64,000 nt of DNA, taken from the NCBI GenBank assembly GCA_037127255.1, contig JBANSL010000004.1:25365967-25429966 (forward strand), written 5' to 3'. Each line of letters begins with the position of its first letter. Within the stretch, counting starts at the first letter, position 1. Shown here in pieces: positions 21,587-34,148 of this stretch. Under the pieces are notes generated by a model. It had not been told where the DNA came from, searched no databases, and worked only from the letters and a program-made list of their open reading frames with translations. This DNA is from Persicaria tinctoria. Lineage: Eukaryota > Streptophyta > Magnoliopsida > Caryophyllales > Polygonaceae. The position numbers were made by a program, and so were the translations under genes.

Positions 21587-22674
21587 TGATACGGGGTTAG
21601 CCGTAGGATGGCCCGATCTTCGACAATCAAACAAGAAACTCAAGAACAGAAGAAAGAACGAATAAAGACTCAACAAGACAGGCAAGATTCGACCAAGAAG
21701 ATTCATGATCGATCAAGAACTCCAAGAAAACACAACAGGAATCAAGGACTAAACTCGATGTCGACAAGATTCAACAAGAAATAAACAAGACTCGATAAAG
21801 ATTGTGCAAGACTCGAAATTTAATAACAAGAATTGAAAGACACGGCCGATAAGGACTGATTCGAACTAAAATAGAACGAGATAAAGACCCCAGGCCTCCT
21901 TAGAGGGTAGGAACCAAATATCAACGACTATAAAGCCCGCCTCTACAGCCTTACACAACCAAGCGGACAACTTGGAGGCACAGGGAGGGGACTCGTGAAT
22001 ACCAGGATCACCAAGTCTTGCGATGTTGATGAGCACAAGACAAACCAAGCTAAAACAATACCAATAGTTGCAATCGATGAGCCACGCTTCGAATCGATTG
22101 ACTTTCACTCATGTGTTTCAACACAAACTGAGATTTCCATTCATTGAGACGTCTAATTGTTACAATGGAAGATCAACCGCTTAAATAGAACCCTAGGGCT
22201 GATTTTAATGAAAATAATAAATATAATGGAAATTAAAATAAATCCCTAAATTACCTGAAATAACTTAAATAAAGAAGGTCTCTGAAAATAGCAACAAAGA
22301 TAATTCCAACACTTAGTTTATTCTCGTCTAAAACAGCGACAACTTCAAAGAATGTGATTTTCGGTAAAGCTCCATATGGAATCTGGAACAACCTTCAACA
22401 GCAAAGTTATAGATCTCTTCGTCCTCGTTCCGACAAGGTATGAAATGACCCAATCCGATAAATACGGACTCCGAATGACCCCTTTTACCGAGACGTCGAA
22501 AAGCTATCAAATATTCCGAACGAGTTTAAAAAACGTCATTTGCACCTTTGGACCTCCTCCCATGGTGTAGCCTTCTTCTTCCTATTGAGTATGACATCAT
22601 TCTCACGAGCTCGAATCATAGGTCCATCCTCAAGTATAGGTGTGTCCTGTGGTGTCTTGGATGGTCCCGCATCA
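21587..22674 (-). mobile_element. Solo LTR, 1088 bp, TSD GATTG, copy 1
   Basis: The plus strand begins TGATACGGGG and ends CCCGCATCA, giving short inverted ends and TG/CA. It is flanked by GATTG at 21582-21586 and 22675-22679. The minus strand has a TATTTAAG box near 22175-22185, so transcription would run leftward. It interrupts the Y LTR. No internal domain is present; its family is unknown. Confidence 0.8.
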
Positions 22675-23241
22675 GATTGTGTCAGAAAAGAACGCCCGAA
22701 GAATAAAAGGATGGATAAAGAAGAGTGTGAAAAAAAATAACGCAGATTATTGTTGATATCAATAAACTTAAAGAACTTCCAAAGCCGGGGAATTTACCTC
22801 AATGATAACCATGTAATTAATATGCCAAATTCATGAAAGATATATGCCTTTCATCAAATAACTTTCGTTATTAACAATTAGGAATATAGAGGCTCTCGCA
22901 TAAACCTTAAGTGTTACTATCCCTTTTTCATAATTAATCCAAATTCATAATAAGATCCATTTCACTACAATATCATAAATAAGGTTCACCTACTACTCTC
23001 GTAGAAGAATTATGCAAATAGGATAGAAGATGAAATTCACATAAAAATCATACCTTTAGGCGTACTTACATGGCTATCATCGGGCTCACCCCGACCCTAG
23101 AAGTAAGGGGACTACTCGCGCCTCATCATCATGGACATTATGATAGACATTGAAAGAAATAAACCTTGAATTGAAATAACGACGAAGGATTACAACCGAA
23201 CAAGCCACAATTTGCTCTCGCTTTATCTCCAACTCACTTGG

Positions 23242-23717
23242 TGATGTGATTTAGACTTATAGATTTTTCTATTTAAAAAGTATCCCACATCGCTTGTAAA
23301 TATATAAGAGGTTAGAATTTCTCCTATATATTTTGTAAGGCTTGCAATTTTCTAATACAAGTTAAAATTTTGAGTTAAAAGTTGAGCACATTTGCTTCAT
23401 TTGAATCCAGGTTAAGGATCATGTTTTTGGTGAGATGTTAAAAACAAAACCCTTTGGTGAGATGCCGAGGGAGACACTTTAGTGAGATGTCAAGGGAGAC
23501 ACTTTAGTGAGAGGCGGAGGTGTCAAAGGGTTGAGATCCTCTAAGTGCGATTCCTAAAGGAATGAGATCGAGTGTAGGGAATTCAAGGGTGAGAGGCCTG
23601 TGAATCTTACTCCACATATCCCTTATTTTCAGTTTTCATAAACCACAAAAACTTGTCCCACAAAAAGAGTGTTCGAAAGCTCGAGCCTTAGTCGGTCCCA
23701 GTCCTCGGGTCTCATCA
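23242..23717 (+). repeat. Plus-strand LTR of element X, copy 1
   Basis: 476 bp, TGATGTGATT ... CTCATCA. It contains degenerate short tandem repeats of the TTTAGTGAGATG / GGGAGACAC kind (23450-23520). Confidence 0.8.
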
Positions 23718-23719
23718 AG

Positions 23720-23731
23720 TGGTATCAGAGC
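23720..23731 (+). other. Primer binding site of element X
   Basis: TGGTATCAGAGC, an exact tRNA-Met(i) complement, two bases after the LTR. Confidence 0.9.
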
Positions 23732-24780
23732 AATGACAAGGGTTCCTCAAACTTTCGAGGTACGAATTACTATCTCTTCGCTTAATCCTTAGTTTTTGCA
23801 AAACATGTTTGATTAAGCCCAAGAGATTGTAATTTGTTCATCCATTTCTACCATCATACACCATGAAAAACTAGCCCTTTCTATCTACCCATGGTTCAAA
23901 AGGTTGAAGATGTTCTGGTCTATCTTCTTTGTCCATTGATTGACGTTGCCGTAAAGGGAGAACAAGGAAACGTTTGCAACTGTACAGCTGCTCACCTCAC
24001 CTTAATTGAAAGAAAGGAAAAGTTTGCAATTGTAGTTTGTTTCCAATTCAAAAAAAAAAAAGATTCCACCGTATCTTAAAAAAAAATTGTTTGTTGGGTG
24101 AACCAAGCAGCTGAACTTTTAAAGACACTCCACACGTATGTTGCTTGTTATGTTGTTCACTTGTGAATCAGATTTTGCCTTCCTAGCTTCGTCTATATTA
24201 TTTTTATTCGGGCTAGATCACTTGTTTTGCATTACCTAAAGACTAAAGCGGGTTTTGGTAAATACTCACCGAAAGGCACTTGTCTTGTTGCCTCCGAGTT
24301 GTTAGCTTATTTGTTGAGCTAGTGTGTGCTTTGTAGTGGATTTGGTTGTTGCTGATTAACTTTTCCACTATTATTGCTCTTGGGTTGCCTATTTCTATTG
24401 GTGGATTTCAGGTGTTGGTTACTATTGTTGGTGCTAGTTGTCGCTGACGATTGTTCAAGTTCTTGAGTGTCGTGCCCTGCACTGGGAAAGAGGGAGCTGA
24501 GAGTGTTGCCTTTTGCAACATAAAAAGGAGAGATGAGAGCAACACTGAGTGGTGTTGGAAAAGGTGAGTGAGAGGAGAGAACTATTCATAGTAAGGAGCG
24601 GAGAGGCCAAACACCGAGGAGGTCAAACACTTGGAAGCCTTTTTATACTAACCCTCTCATATATGTTGTCTGCTCATTTTGCAGGTTCTCGAGTCTCTTT
24701 ATTTTCTGGAGTACATTATAGTGAGGCAAACACTTAAACACACGAGTGGAGTGTGTGAGAGAGCGTGAGCGTCCACCAAA

Positions 24781-25596
24781 GTGAGAGAGAGATTTACATT
24801 TCCCCTAACTTACCTTATTTGCTTGTTTTGTATGATGTGGCATCATTTAAGCCAACCTAGTATGGTGCATGGTGGAAGAGGTACCACTTTGATCAAGGTG
24901 CTAGCAACCCGAATTGGACGGATGGAGGAGGATGGGGCTGAGATCCTACAACGCCTGCCTCCTACACCAAAGAACAAGGTCAATGACATCGACATAAATG
25001 ATGATCCTCATCAATTGAGACGAGACCGAGAAGGACATAGTAGAAGCCATCATGGGCACCATAAACCTCCACATGAGTCGTTTACAAGCTTTGAGAGGAC
25101 TCTTTCAAGAGAGCACCATCGACCTAGGCATGGAAAAGAGGTTGACATTCAGACATCATTGCTACGGATTGAGACGCTAAGACAGGGTCCTCGCCCTCCT
25201 AATGATTATTAAAAAGATCTTCATTCGCTCCCGAAATGTTATGGGACAAGGTATGATGAGGCTTATATACTTGCTAAGTTTCTTGCAGGGCTTAATTCGG
25301 ATGTGGCAGAATTTGTCTTGCGCTTTCATCATACCCATGTTGTTGATGCTTTGAACCATGCTACTCGTGTGTATGAGAATGTTCTTAAGAAGATTATCGT
25401 GGCCCCTCCTTCTCGACATTGCTCTAGTCGTGATAGCACCACCAAGCAACCTTGTGGCCTTAATTCACAACGAACAAAGACATTGTTGGCCACCGCTATG
25501 AGTTTTGTCCCTTTGGTCACACTGATCCCTACAACACATATTGTTAAACCCAAGTCTAGTTGTGTTTATGAGGACCGTCCACCAGCTCTAAACTAG
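24781..25596 (+). pseudogene. Gag remnant of element X, copy 1
   Basis: An open stretch (HHGHHKPPHESFTSFER ... IQTSLLRIETLRQ) to a TAA near 25212 is followed in another frame by AKFLAGLNSDVAEFVLRFHH and DALNHATRVYENVLKK, typical of Ty3/gypsy gag. It ends at a stop near 25596. Between 25600 and 26080 there is only a short unassigned open frame (25686-25955). RT, RNase H and integrase are gone. Confidence 0.65.
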
Positions 25597-26199
25597 AGGT
25601 CATTGAACCCCTCGTAAAGGAGGAGGAACTAGATATCACACCGCAGCTTGCTGGAGAGTTATATGAAGTCACAAGGAAGAAGAAGATGGACACTTATTCC
25701 TCCAAAGGGCCACAATTCTTACCTGAGATCGACGATTCTTGCGACAAACGAGATGTTATACAGGGGAGTCGAGTTTGTGTACTTATTATACTTCCTAGTG
25801 ATTTATTTTCGTTGTCCTCGTCTTATATGACTAATTTGGTTGCTAGGGAATACAACCTACAAGACAAGGACAATGCTCGAAAGGTTATAAAGCCACTGAA
25901 GCTAGTTTTAGAGCCCTCAAAGGACCCTGGGAATCAAGTAGTCACTCGTTTGTAGGATGTTAGCCAAGATACCCAGGGGAGTGGTGTTTCTTACTCTTTT
26001 AGTGATGTTTTGATTTGTCAAGTGTTCTTTGCTCCTTCTTCTACGAGTTTTCTTGGGATTCGTGCAGGTACATGTTTGCTAGGCGACCCACTGGATTTGA
26101 GGTTGAATCCTTTTAAAGAGGGGTAGGATGATATGATCCTCGACGGTGGTAGCTTGGTCGATGAACCTGGAGGAGAATATGACACCGTTGATGGATCTT

Positions 26200-26821
26200 G
26201 GAGGGATATGTGGAGCAAGATTCGCAAGCCTCTTACCATTAAATCTCCTACACTCGATCTCAATCCTCTCGGAATCGCACTCCGAGGATCTCGAACCTTT
26301 GACACCTTCGCCTCTCACTAGGGTGTCACCCTCGGCCTCTCACCAAAGGGTTCACTCGTAGCCTCTCACCAAGAACTCGATCCTTAACCCGGAATCATAG
26401 GAAGCTATTAGTGGCTCAAACTTTAACTAAACTTAACTTGGCTTGATTTAAAATGAAGGTTTTACAAGCAATATATAGAATGAAAATAGAAGCCCCAAAC
26501 ATCTCTAAGTGATGTGGGCTTATTAGAATAGAAAAACTCAAGGAAAATTCATCCAGACTTTAGCCGCTGAATTGGACGTCAAATTCCAGCATCTTCGGGG
26601 CTGATTCGGAATAAATGTTCCTCATGGAACTTGTATCCACTTAAAATATCATTCCAACAAGTGCTCAACGACTTCAATCGGAATTTTATACAGCCCGAAA
26701 GAGCCAAATTACCACGGTGTCGCCATGCTGTTTTCTCAAACAAGGGTTGATATTCGGCTCCAGCGACAAAGTATTATAAGATAAATGAGTCAAGCTCTCA
26801 CTGGCCACTAGGATCACATCA
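26200..26821 (-). repeat. Minus-strand LTR related to element X, copy 1
   Basis: The minus strand starts TGATGTGATCC and ends near CCACATATCCCT. It aligns by eye to 23242-23640 through shared blocks such as GTGCGATTCC and GAGATCGAGTGTAGG. The left limit is approximate. Confidence 0.7.
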
Positions 26822-27654
26822 TCATCCTCCCCTTGAAAAGGATTCGTCCTCGAATCCATGATGGAAATGAGAGACTTTTTTTAACATGCTTCTTCTTTCT
26901 TGAATGGATCTCGAATCCCCTCTTCTGTGCTTGGTTTGTGGAATGAATGAAAAACCAGTCCCCTAGGGCTTTATTTATAGGCCCCAATCCTTGCTACTCA
27001 AGGAAAGAGCAAATCGATCGACTATCTAAAGATAAAACTTTCCTAATAAAAATAAATAAAAGAAATAAAAATTCCCTAGGTAAAATAGAATTTAACCTAA
27101 GGGGACAGAAGTCTTCAAAGAGATAAAAGATCCTTGACTTAATATGTAAGCAATTCTCTTCGGATTAGGATCTCTCAAATGCATCGTAGCTTCTGTATCT
27201 TCACTTGATATCGAGTGATAGACTCTATATCGAGTCATGTTTTTCATCTCGAGTGGGGCTTCATTCGACATCGGGTCCTCAGTGTGGTGTCGAGTCCTTT
27301 GGTTGATCTGGAGTGCCTTTCACTCGACATCGAGTGGAATTATGGATGTCGAGTGACTCTTTTATTATAGCTCCGAGTGTGGCATGGCTTTACTAGATGT
27401 CGAGTCATTCAATAGACATCGAGTGGATCAATAGATTTGCCTTCTTCTCCGAATTGCTCCAAAATGCTTCCGATTTTTGTGAAATTAAACAAGAACTTGT
27501 GTAGACCTCTATATATTGCAAATAAATATAAACTACACAGATATCATGCCTTCCTAACCCAGAAGTATAAAATATGAACAGAAAACGAAATAAAAGTAAG
27601 TGCAAAACATGGCAAATTGAGTGCACATCAACACCCCATACTTAAGCTTTATTG

Positions 27655-29353
27655 TGATGTGCGCTCAATTTACCACGTTTTTCGCTTACATATATTTCGA
27701 TTTCTGTCCACATTTTATAAATCTGGGTTAGAATATTGCATCAATTATGTAGTTTATACTTATTTGTCAATTATGGAGATCTACAATAGTTCTTGTTTAA
27801 TTTCGCAGAAATCGAGACATTTTTTTGGAGCAATTCGGAGAAGTGGAATTCAAGTTGGAAAACCACTTGATGTCTACTGAAGAGTCACTCAACATTGAAT
27901 ATGTGAATCGACGTCGAGTGGAAGCTGGAGCCACACATCGAGCCGTGAAGAGAAAAAGCATACCACTCAACATGAGGAGTCCACGTCGAGTCCACAACTC
28001 AACGTTGAGTGAAGACAATTCGACATACATCCCTAAAGACCCGAGGTCGAGTACAACGCAGATGGAGACATTAAAGATGACTCTACGTCGAGTCCTTGAC
28101 TCGATGTCGAGTGGGTTACAAAAGTGATCCGACACGCCTAGATCGAGTCCGAATCCGAGTTGGCTTGCTTCTACCTTAAGCAAAGGATCTTCTATCTACA
28201 AGGAGTGGGACATCTATCCTTCTTGGTGAATTTCATATTTACCTAGGATATTTTATTTCTTCCCATTTAATTTATTAATTAAGCAATGTCTTATCTTTTA
28301 GATAGACTTAGATATAGATACAGTTGTTCCTTCCTAGAATAGCTAGGGTTAGAGCCTATAAATAAAGCCCTAGGAGTTGAGTTTTTATTCATTCCATTCC
28401 ATAAGCAATTGTACACTCATAGAGTAGAGATAGAGAGAGAGTTGGTTGAGTGAGTTGTGAAGAGCGAAAGCAATTTAGGCTTGTTCGGTTGTAAGTACTC
28501 TTTTTAGTTTAATTAAAGTTATTTTTATTGTGAATATGATGTTTGCTATTGTGATGAGGCGCGAGTAGTCACCCTACTTCTAGGGTCGGGGTGAGCCCGA
28601 TGATAGCCATGTTAGTCTATGCTCAAAGGTATGACCTTTACTGCAATTTCATCTTCTATCCCTATTTGCATGATTCTTCTACGAAAGTAGTAGGTAAATC
28701 CTTATTTGTATTATTGAAGCAAAAGTGATCTTAATATGAATTTGGATTATCAAAAAGGGTAGTAACAATTAGAGTTTAAGCGAGAGCCTCTATCCACCTA
28801 TTTGAAAGGTTATTTGATGAAAAGGCATAATCTTTCATAACTTTCGTATAAGTCTTATATGGTTATTGTTGTGGAATGAATCCCCGACTTTGGAAGATCT
28901 TAGTTTATTGAATCAAAACAACCAATTTGCGATCTTTCTGTTCATATACTTTCCTCATCCATCCTTTATTTCTTCGAACATATTTTTTGGCTTTATTTTC
29001 TGCACGGTTACGTTTTTCTGCACAAGAACAATCGACATCGAGTCCCACTGAAGTCGACATCGAGTGCCATCACTCGATGTCGAATTAGTTGTCTTCTGTT
29101 TTGCAGGTTTTACAGGACATTGACAGTTTGAGTCGACGTCGAGTCATTCTGGCCGACGTCGAGCCAACTTCTGGTCGACATCAAGGGCTGCTTTGGAACT
29201 GAATTGGGGAGCGCTGACACGCTTCCTCGTGGAGTCGATCATGACCTCTTCCACTACAATGGGCGGGTTTCTTGTATTTTATTTGCAAGGTTCAGAGATT
29301 CGGTTTGAGATTTATATTTTATATTTATTTCATACTTGATTTCCCTCCTAACA
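27655..29353 (+). repeat. Inverted family-Y LTR (plus), copy 1
   Basis: 1699 bp, TGATGTGCGCTC ... CCTAACA. It is homologous to 21182-27630 in opposite orientation and separated from it by only 24 bp holding one polypurine tract. TATAAATA box at 28357-28364. Y words at 27890-28140 and 29030-29175. Confidence 0.75.
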
Positions 29354-30945
29354 GCTTCTCCTCATGCAACACTTTTAATGGACATACAGGGGAATAAATT
29401 AAACTCTCAACCTCAACATAAAAGATTCATTCTTATATAACCTTGTAATCAATTACCATCCTCGGAAAGGTACTAATGTCACCAAATCCATACCTGTGAA
29501 TAAAAATCAATATCACACACAAAAAGAAGGGTTATGCACAAACAATTTCATATGGAACATAGCATTAATAATCAAGAGGACTTTTATGCACATGGTGAAG
29601 AAAAGGTAAAAGGTATAGTGGTGGGCTATATTTCGGCGATGTGATGCTAAATCCGGGGAGAACTTCTTCAAAATTTACTTTGCTTTCTCTATTCATATGA
29701 TATTTCTACATCCCTCATCCTCTCATAATTCACTCTTTGCTTTTTTCACTATAATGTTTTACCTCTTTAATCTCAGCACTGCCTTCTCGCGAGTCGCAAA
29801 CATGTGTGTCATGAATGGCCTCGGATACTTAGTGCTTCTAACTCCTCGTGTTGGTGTCCCATCTCGCCGAACTAACATCTCAACGAGCAGGGTCGATCTA
29901 CCGTTATCTCCTGAGGTGAGCGGATTTTCTTTCTCTCATTAAATTTTCCATAAAATTATCACTCTCCTACCAAACTCCAAATAGTGATAACAACACAACA
30001 CCATATAATAATCTCCATAATATGACATCAATTTCTCAACATACTCCCAGATGGGTAATAAGGTAAACAAATAGGCAATTTTTAGAACATGTGAAGCAAA
30101 ATATGAAATAAGGCTCAATATGGCTTGTGATGCATATATGCATAGGTAAGACTATGAATAAGTTAAGAATATATGGAAAATAAAGTCATCCGTCCTCTTA
30201 TCATGCATATGTCAAAAACAACTTCAAATTTACATCCTTTCATGTTTTTCAAGAAATAATGCACTTTATTGTGACTTCCCTTTACTAGGCAATTTCATGC
30301 TATATATCTCTAATGAATCCAATTTTTGCATTGTCGAGTTTAATTAAACCTTCTATTCCACTAATAAAACAATTTCAATGGGGGGTGATAAAAATAAACT
30401 TTGGATAAAAACATGAAACATATAGATGAACGAACATATCCAAAGTACCATGTAAAGAGAAATTAGAGAAATAATCATGAAGGAATAGAAGCAAACCTTT
30501 CCCCCACCCTATACTTAAAGATTACAGTGTCCTCACTGTATAAAAACAAGAGGAAAGGAAGAGACTGACTAGACAGGTGTGCAAACTCGAAAATAGGTGT
30601 CGTAAGTAGTTGCAGTGTCAGTTGATATCTAGTGAACCAATCGATATCGATTGGGTTCACTCGATTTCAAGCAATGTCCAAGCTCAGGGTGATTCAATAT
30701 TCGATCACAGCTTCACCACTCGATATGCTCAGTCGATGTCGAGTCCTTGACTCGATATCGAGTGGCCTCTGCAGATTCATCACACCTGAAATTTCGTTAG
30801 AAAAGCAAAAAGAAAAAAGAAAAAACAAAACAAAGTTCAAAATCAAATCCAAAATATTCAAAACCCTAAAAACTATATGTCTAATACAAGCTCTAGATTT
30901 TAGAGTCGCTAGGCTGACTTCTTCTTAAGATTGTCAAGGTGGCAT
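29354..30945 (-). other. Noncoding 3' region of element Y, copy 1
   Basis: No coding potential. It holds a CATGTGTGTCATGAATGGCC motif (29800-29820) shared with element W, a G-rich PPT-like run on the minus strand (GGGTGGGGGAAAGG near 30495-30510), and Y words at 30625-30760. Confidence 0.55.
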
Positions 30946-31170
30946 CTACAGGGGCCACATGGCTCGGGCCTCAAATAGGACTCCGTTCTTGTCCTTCAGC
31001 TGCATTCCGCTAGAGTGGATCTTATGTACCTCGAATGGACCCACCTTCTTCTCTTTAATCTTGTTCGGGAACCAATGACTCTTAGATTGGAAGATATACA
31101 CATTATCTTCTACTTCGTATTCTTTCGGATCATCATTGGAAACCCGACATAATCTCACATACCATGGCAA
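30946..31170 (-). pseudogene. Integrase C-terminal fragment of element Y, copy 1
   Basis: EDNVYIFQSKSHWFPNKIKEK then GPFEVHKIHSSGMQLKDKNG, the degenerate Ty3/gypsy integrase tail (usually L-F-P-G-K-L..W-x-GPF). It ends in TAG near 30946. The region upstream on the minus strand lacks RT and integrase core. Confidence 0.7.
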
Positions 31171-31369
31171 ACCTCTTCCATGTATAAATAAATCATGTAT
31201 GGAAATAGAGGAAGAGAGATCCGTACCTTGGTTTACCTTCGAGGCTTTGTCCTGCTTCAGAGATGTCAGTTGATTTCGAGTATGATCACTCGATATCGAC
31301 TCAGTTTTGGCTCATGATGGCGATGAGTTGATGGAAGGTGTAGAAGAGTCGATTGGGGTGACTCGATAT

Positions 31370-31807
31370 CTAGTGGCTTGCTGCTTCTTGAGGTGATGTA
31401 GAAGACTGGTCGATGTCAAGTGAACCACTCGATGTCGAGTGAAGTGATCCGACGTCAACCCCATGCTTAGGCTCTGGAACAGGTTCTGTCAATGTCGAGT
31501 CTTGTGAGTCGATATCGATTGGATTTGCAGTGTGTTCGTCACAGATTGCCACGATCTCCTCCGATTGGGCTTCCAAAGCCCTCTCCTATAGCTCTTCCCC
31601 AGTCAAAGTTCTTACCTTCAATTCTCCACAACGGATGTAGCTTCCCTTGATAGACTTGACCTCCATAGGACTGTCGAGCTTCTCCATATCTTTGTTGAAG
31701 GAGTACTCGATTACCTCATTGCTAATTGTGAATGTAAGCATCCCCTTTCTTACGTTGATGTTTAATTGCGTCGACAGTTGTTAAGAATGGCCTACCTAGG
31801 AAGATAC
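31370..31807 (-). pseudogene. Protease C-terminal half and linker of element Y, copy 1
   Basis: The minus strand from 31807 reads EDPTCRIFLGRPFLTT and, in a shifted frame, an INVRKGMLTF-like block, the C-terminal half of a retroviral-type aspartic protease of the Athila/Tat group. A low-complexity open stretch follows (31576-31370) with Y words read as NPIDIDSQDST and SGSLDIDQSS. Frameshifts are present. The N-terminal half lies beyond the solo LTR, at 33128-33239. Confidence 0.65.
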
Positions 31808-33122
31808 GACAAGTAGGATTGATAATGCATATTTCATATAGGCATTATAGGTGTTTCTTATTGTGTTTAGGTAGTGCTTTTGCTTATGTTCGAGTCTAGT
31901 TCCGTATATTGCTTGTGAAGTATTCGAGTTCGGAATCTACGCCTTTTTAGTGTTGATTCAGCAGAATTACATTTCGACCTTGAAGGGACTTTGGAAGAGC
32001 TTAAGAGACATGTTTTAGAGCATATGTTGTCTGATAAAGAAGCTAGAGAGGAGCAAGAAGACACAACATTGGAGATTATTGAAGTCAATAGAGGGAAATC
32101 CATCACTGTAAGGACAGTGACGGCTGCCATTTACACGGCACATGCCGTTGGCCGATTTTCAGCAATTGCGATTTTGGATCCGAAGACCATATTTCCTATT
32201 ATTTTATTATTATTTCTATTAGGGTTTTGCCGACTCTTTGAGATTCTTTATTAGGTTTATTTAGTTCGTTAGAGGGATGAGATAAGAGACTATTCTGAGA
32301 CTATGAACACCAATAGAGAGAATTGGCCTATGAGTGGCTAAACTCATAGTTTCGCATGTGAATCGAAGACATGGTTGTTTAGATTGTGAGGATTTGATTC
32401 TATTTAGTTATTCATATTCATAGTTATCATCTTGTGCCTATTGATTATATTTGTGTTACTTTCAATGATTGATCACCGTGTTAGGAATTGCATCTTAGCT
32501 ATGAATTTGTTATAGTGTTCTTGATAGCAAATAAAGTATTGAAGTAGTGATATTTCTTTTTCTTTTTAGTGGATGATTTCAATTGATCTATGTTGGAGAT
32601 ATGTCGATTAGGGCTGATTAGGGTTGTTACGGTTTGTCTAAATTGCATTGAATCAATATGCCAATTGGTCTAATTACTTGAGTCCTTAATGCTATTCTTT
32701 AGTAATATTGAATAAGGTGATTGTATCCATGCTGATCTCTCAAATTTAGTCAAGTAGATATGTGTTTATGAATAATTGATAGATCAATCTTAGGACCATG
32801 AATTTCAACCATTGTCAGAGAATTATAGGTTAAATATTCTTTCTACTTTGTTATTAATCTACTTTGCAATCATAAAGTTGGTTACTTTTACATCTTGGTT
32901 ATTTGCTACAAATCATTCCTTTGTCATAAGAGTCATTGTTAAGAGTTATTGAATAGGAAATCACTTCTCCTTGTGGGTTCGACTCTGGAAATAATTGCTA
33001 TACTAGTAGTTGTTTGGTTTATCAAGTGATTGATTGACAAATCTATTGATTGTGTGTTTTAGTTTGGATTATATTACTATTTAGCAAAGGGCGAAAGTGC
33101 CAACGACGTTCGTCCTGCACCA
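31808..33122 (+). mobile_element. Solo LTR Z in the Y protease, TSD AGGAT, copy 1
   Basis: 1315 bp, TGATAATGCATATTTC ... CCTGCACCA, flanked by AGGAT at 31803-31807 and 33123-33127. Removing it with one TSD copy reads A-E-D-P-T-C-R-I-F-L-G-R-P across the site. It is related to the W LTR by its start and by the GTGGGTTCGACTCTGG block near its end. Confidence 0.85.
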
Positions 33123-33127
33123 AGGAT

Positions 33128-33239
33128 CTTCCGCCATATACGCAGCACAATTAAATCATTAGGTACAAAGAACTGTCCTTTTTTTACGGGGACGTCATCA
33201 ATAATTCCAATGGGCGGGATGGCAGTAGGTAAACCGTCA
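33128..33239 (-). pseudogene. Protease N-terminal half of element Y, copy 1
   Basis: IPPIGIIDDVPVKKGQFFVPND matches the G-I-I-E-D-V..V-K..F-x-x-P-A-D-F block of Athila/Tat proteases. It is cut on the right by the W LTR end at 33240 and on the left by solo LTR Z. Confidence 0.65.
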
Positions 33240-33903
33240 TGTGTAAACTTCGCAAAAGAAATTCCCGCACAAATAACTAAGTATAGCGATAAGTGAGGGT
33301 CGAACCCACATGAAAATCTAAGATTCAATCTCAAAAGCTACTTTACCAAAAAGCGGAAAATAAGCAAGTAAATATGGGGAATAGAACTAAGATTCCTCCC
33401 ATCTTAGTTTCACCTGCGCTTTCATCGACATTGGTTGGCTTAATTGGTCCTAGATATAAACTCAAGTTGTATGGTTTCTTTAACTTACATTCCTCCCATC
33501 TTAGTTTGAATAGATTAAAGCAGAAAGAGCACAATTAATCCCTTACATCATTATGCAACCTAAGCACGGACAAAGATTTAATATAAAGATAGCACAAGTT
33601 CCTACGAATCTAGGCATATGAATAACACCAGGTATGCAAGCTAACCGATGTTTAAGACATATGTCGAAATCCCTATTTAGTCATGATCAAAGAAAGGTTC
33701 TCACAATCCTAACCATGCTACTACGAAATTCATTCAATGACGAAAGAACAAAAACCTAGCAAGATACTATTATAGTCGCGAATCACAATAATATCATCAA
33801 TAATCACAAGAGAAATCAAAAGACCAGTAGGAAACAACTAAATTTAAGCCTCACAAACCACCAACAAAGTCTCCAAACACAGGTTAAATAAATAAGAAAC
33901 TTA

Positions 33904-33911
33904 CCTAAACT
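33904..33911. repeat. hAT target-site duplication CCTAAACT, left
   Basis: Eight bases, identical to 34943-34950. Confidence 0.95.
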
Positions 33912-34148
33912 TAGGGTGGCTCAAAAATGGACCCGACCCGGAAACCCGACCCGACCCAGAAACCCAACCCGACCCGACCCGGAAAACACGGGGTCGGGGT
34001 TGACCCGAGACCCCCAGGGGTCGGGTCTCAAGTCGAATTTTAGGAAATCCCGGGTCAACGGGCGGGTCGAGTCAGACCCGACGGGTCTCGGGGTTTGACC
34101 CGTTGACCCGGATTTAAAAAAAATATTGTTTGTTGTGTCATTTCTTTT

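Larger units (their letters stand above)
23242..26887 (+). mobile_element. Deleted Ty3/gypsy element X with opposed LTRs, copy 1
   Basis: A plus-strand LTR (23242-23717), a tRNA-Met-type PBS, a gag remnant and a pol-end/PPT (LRLNPFKEG, then GGGGTAGGATGA) leading to the start of a 3' LTR at 26129 (TGATATGATCC). From 26821 leftward the minus strand carries a second LTR of the same family (TGATGTGATCC), preceded by its own pol end (GAGGACGAATCCTTTTCAAG, GGGGAGGATGA). All enzymatic domains are missing. The block sits inside the Y LTR. Confidence 0.7.
21182..27630 (-). repeat. LTR of family Y (minus), with two nested insertions, copy 1
   Basis: The plus strand reads TGTTAACAG ... GCACATCA. Subtracting the nested solo LTR (21587-22674) and the X block (about 23242-26887) leaves about 1.71 kb, matching the 1.70-kb uninterrupted inverted copy at 27655-29353. 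It contains dispersed TCGATATCGA-type words (21358-21545, 27190-27430) and a TATA box (minus strand, about 26964-26973). A GGCGCCAAC sequence follows the LTR end on the minus strand, resembling primer sites of Athila/Tat elements. Confidence 0.75.

Noticed and set aside
25686..25955. 89-codon plus-strand frame in element X
   Set aside because: Could be a pol scrap but I recognise no motif; kept only as part of the X remnant.
31991..32254. 87-codon plus-strand frame inside solo LTR Z
   Set aside because: Short, no recognisable domain, inside an LTR, with an equally long antisense frame. Its second copy is only the large duplication.
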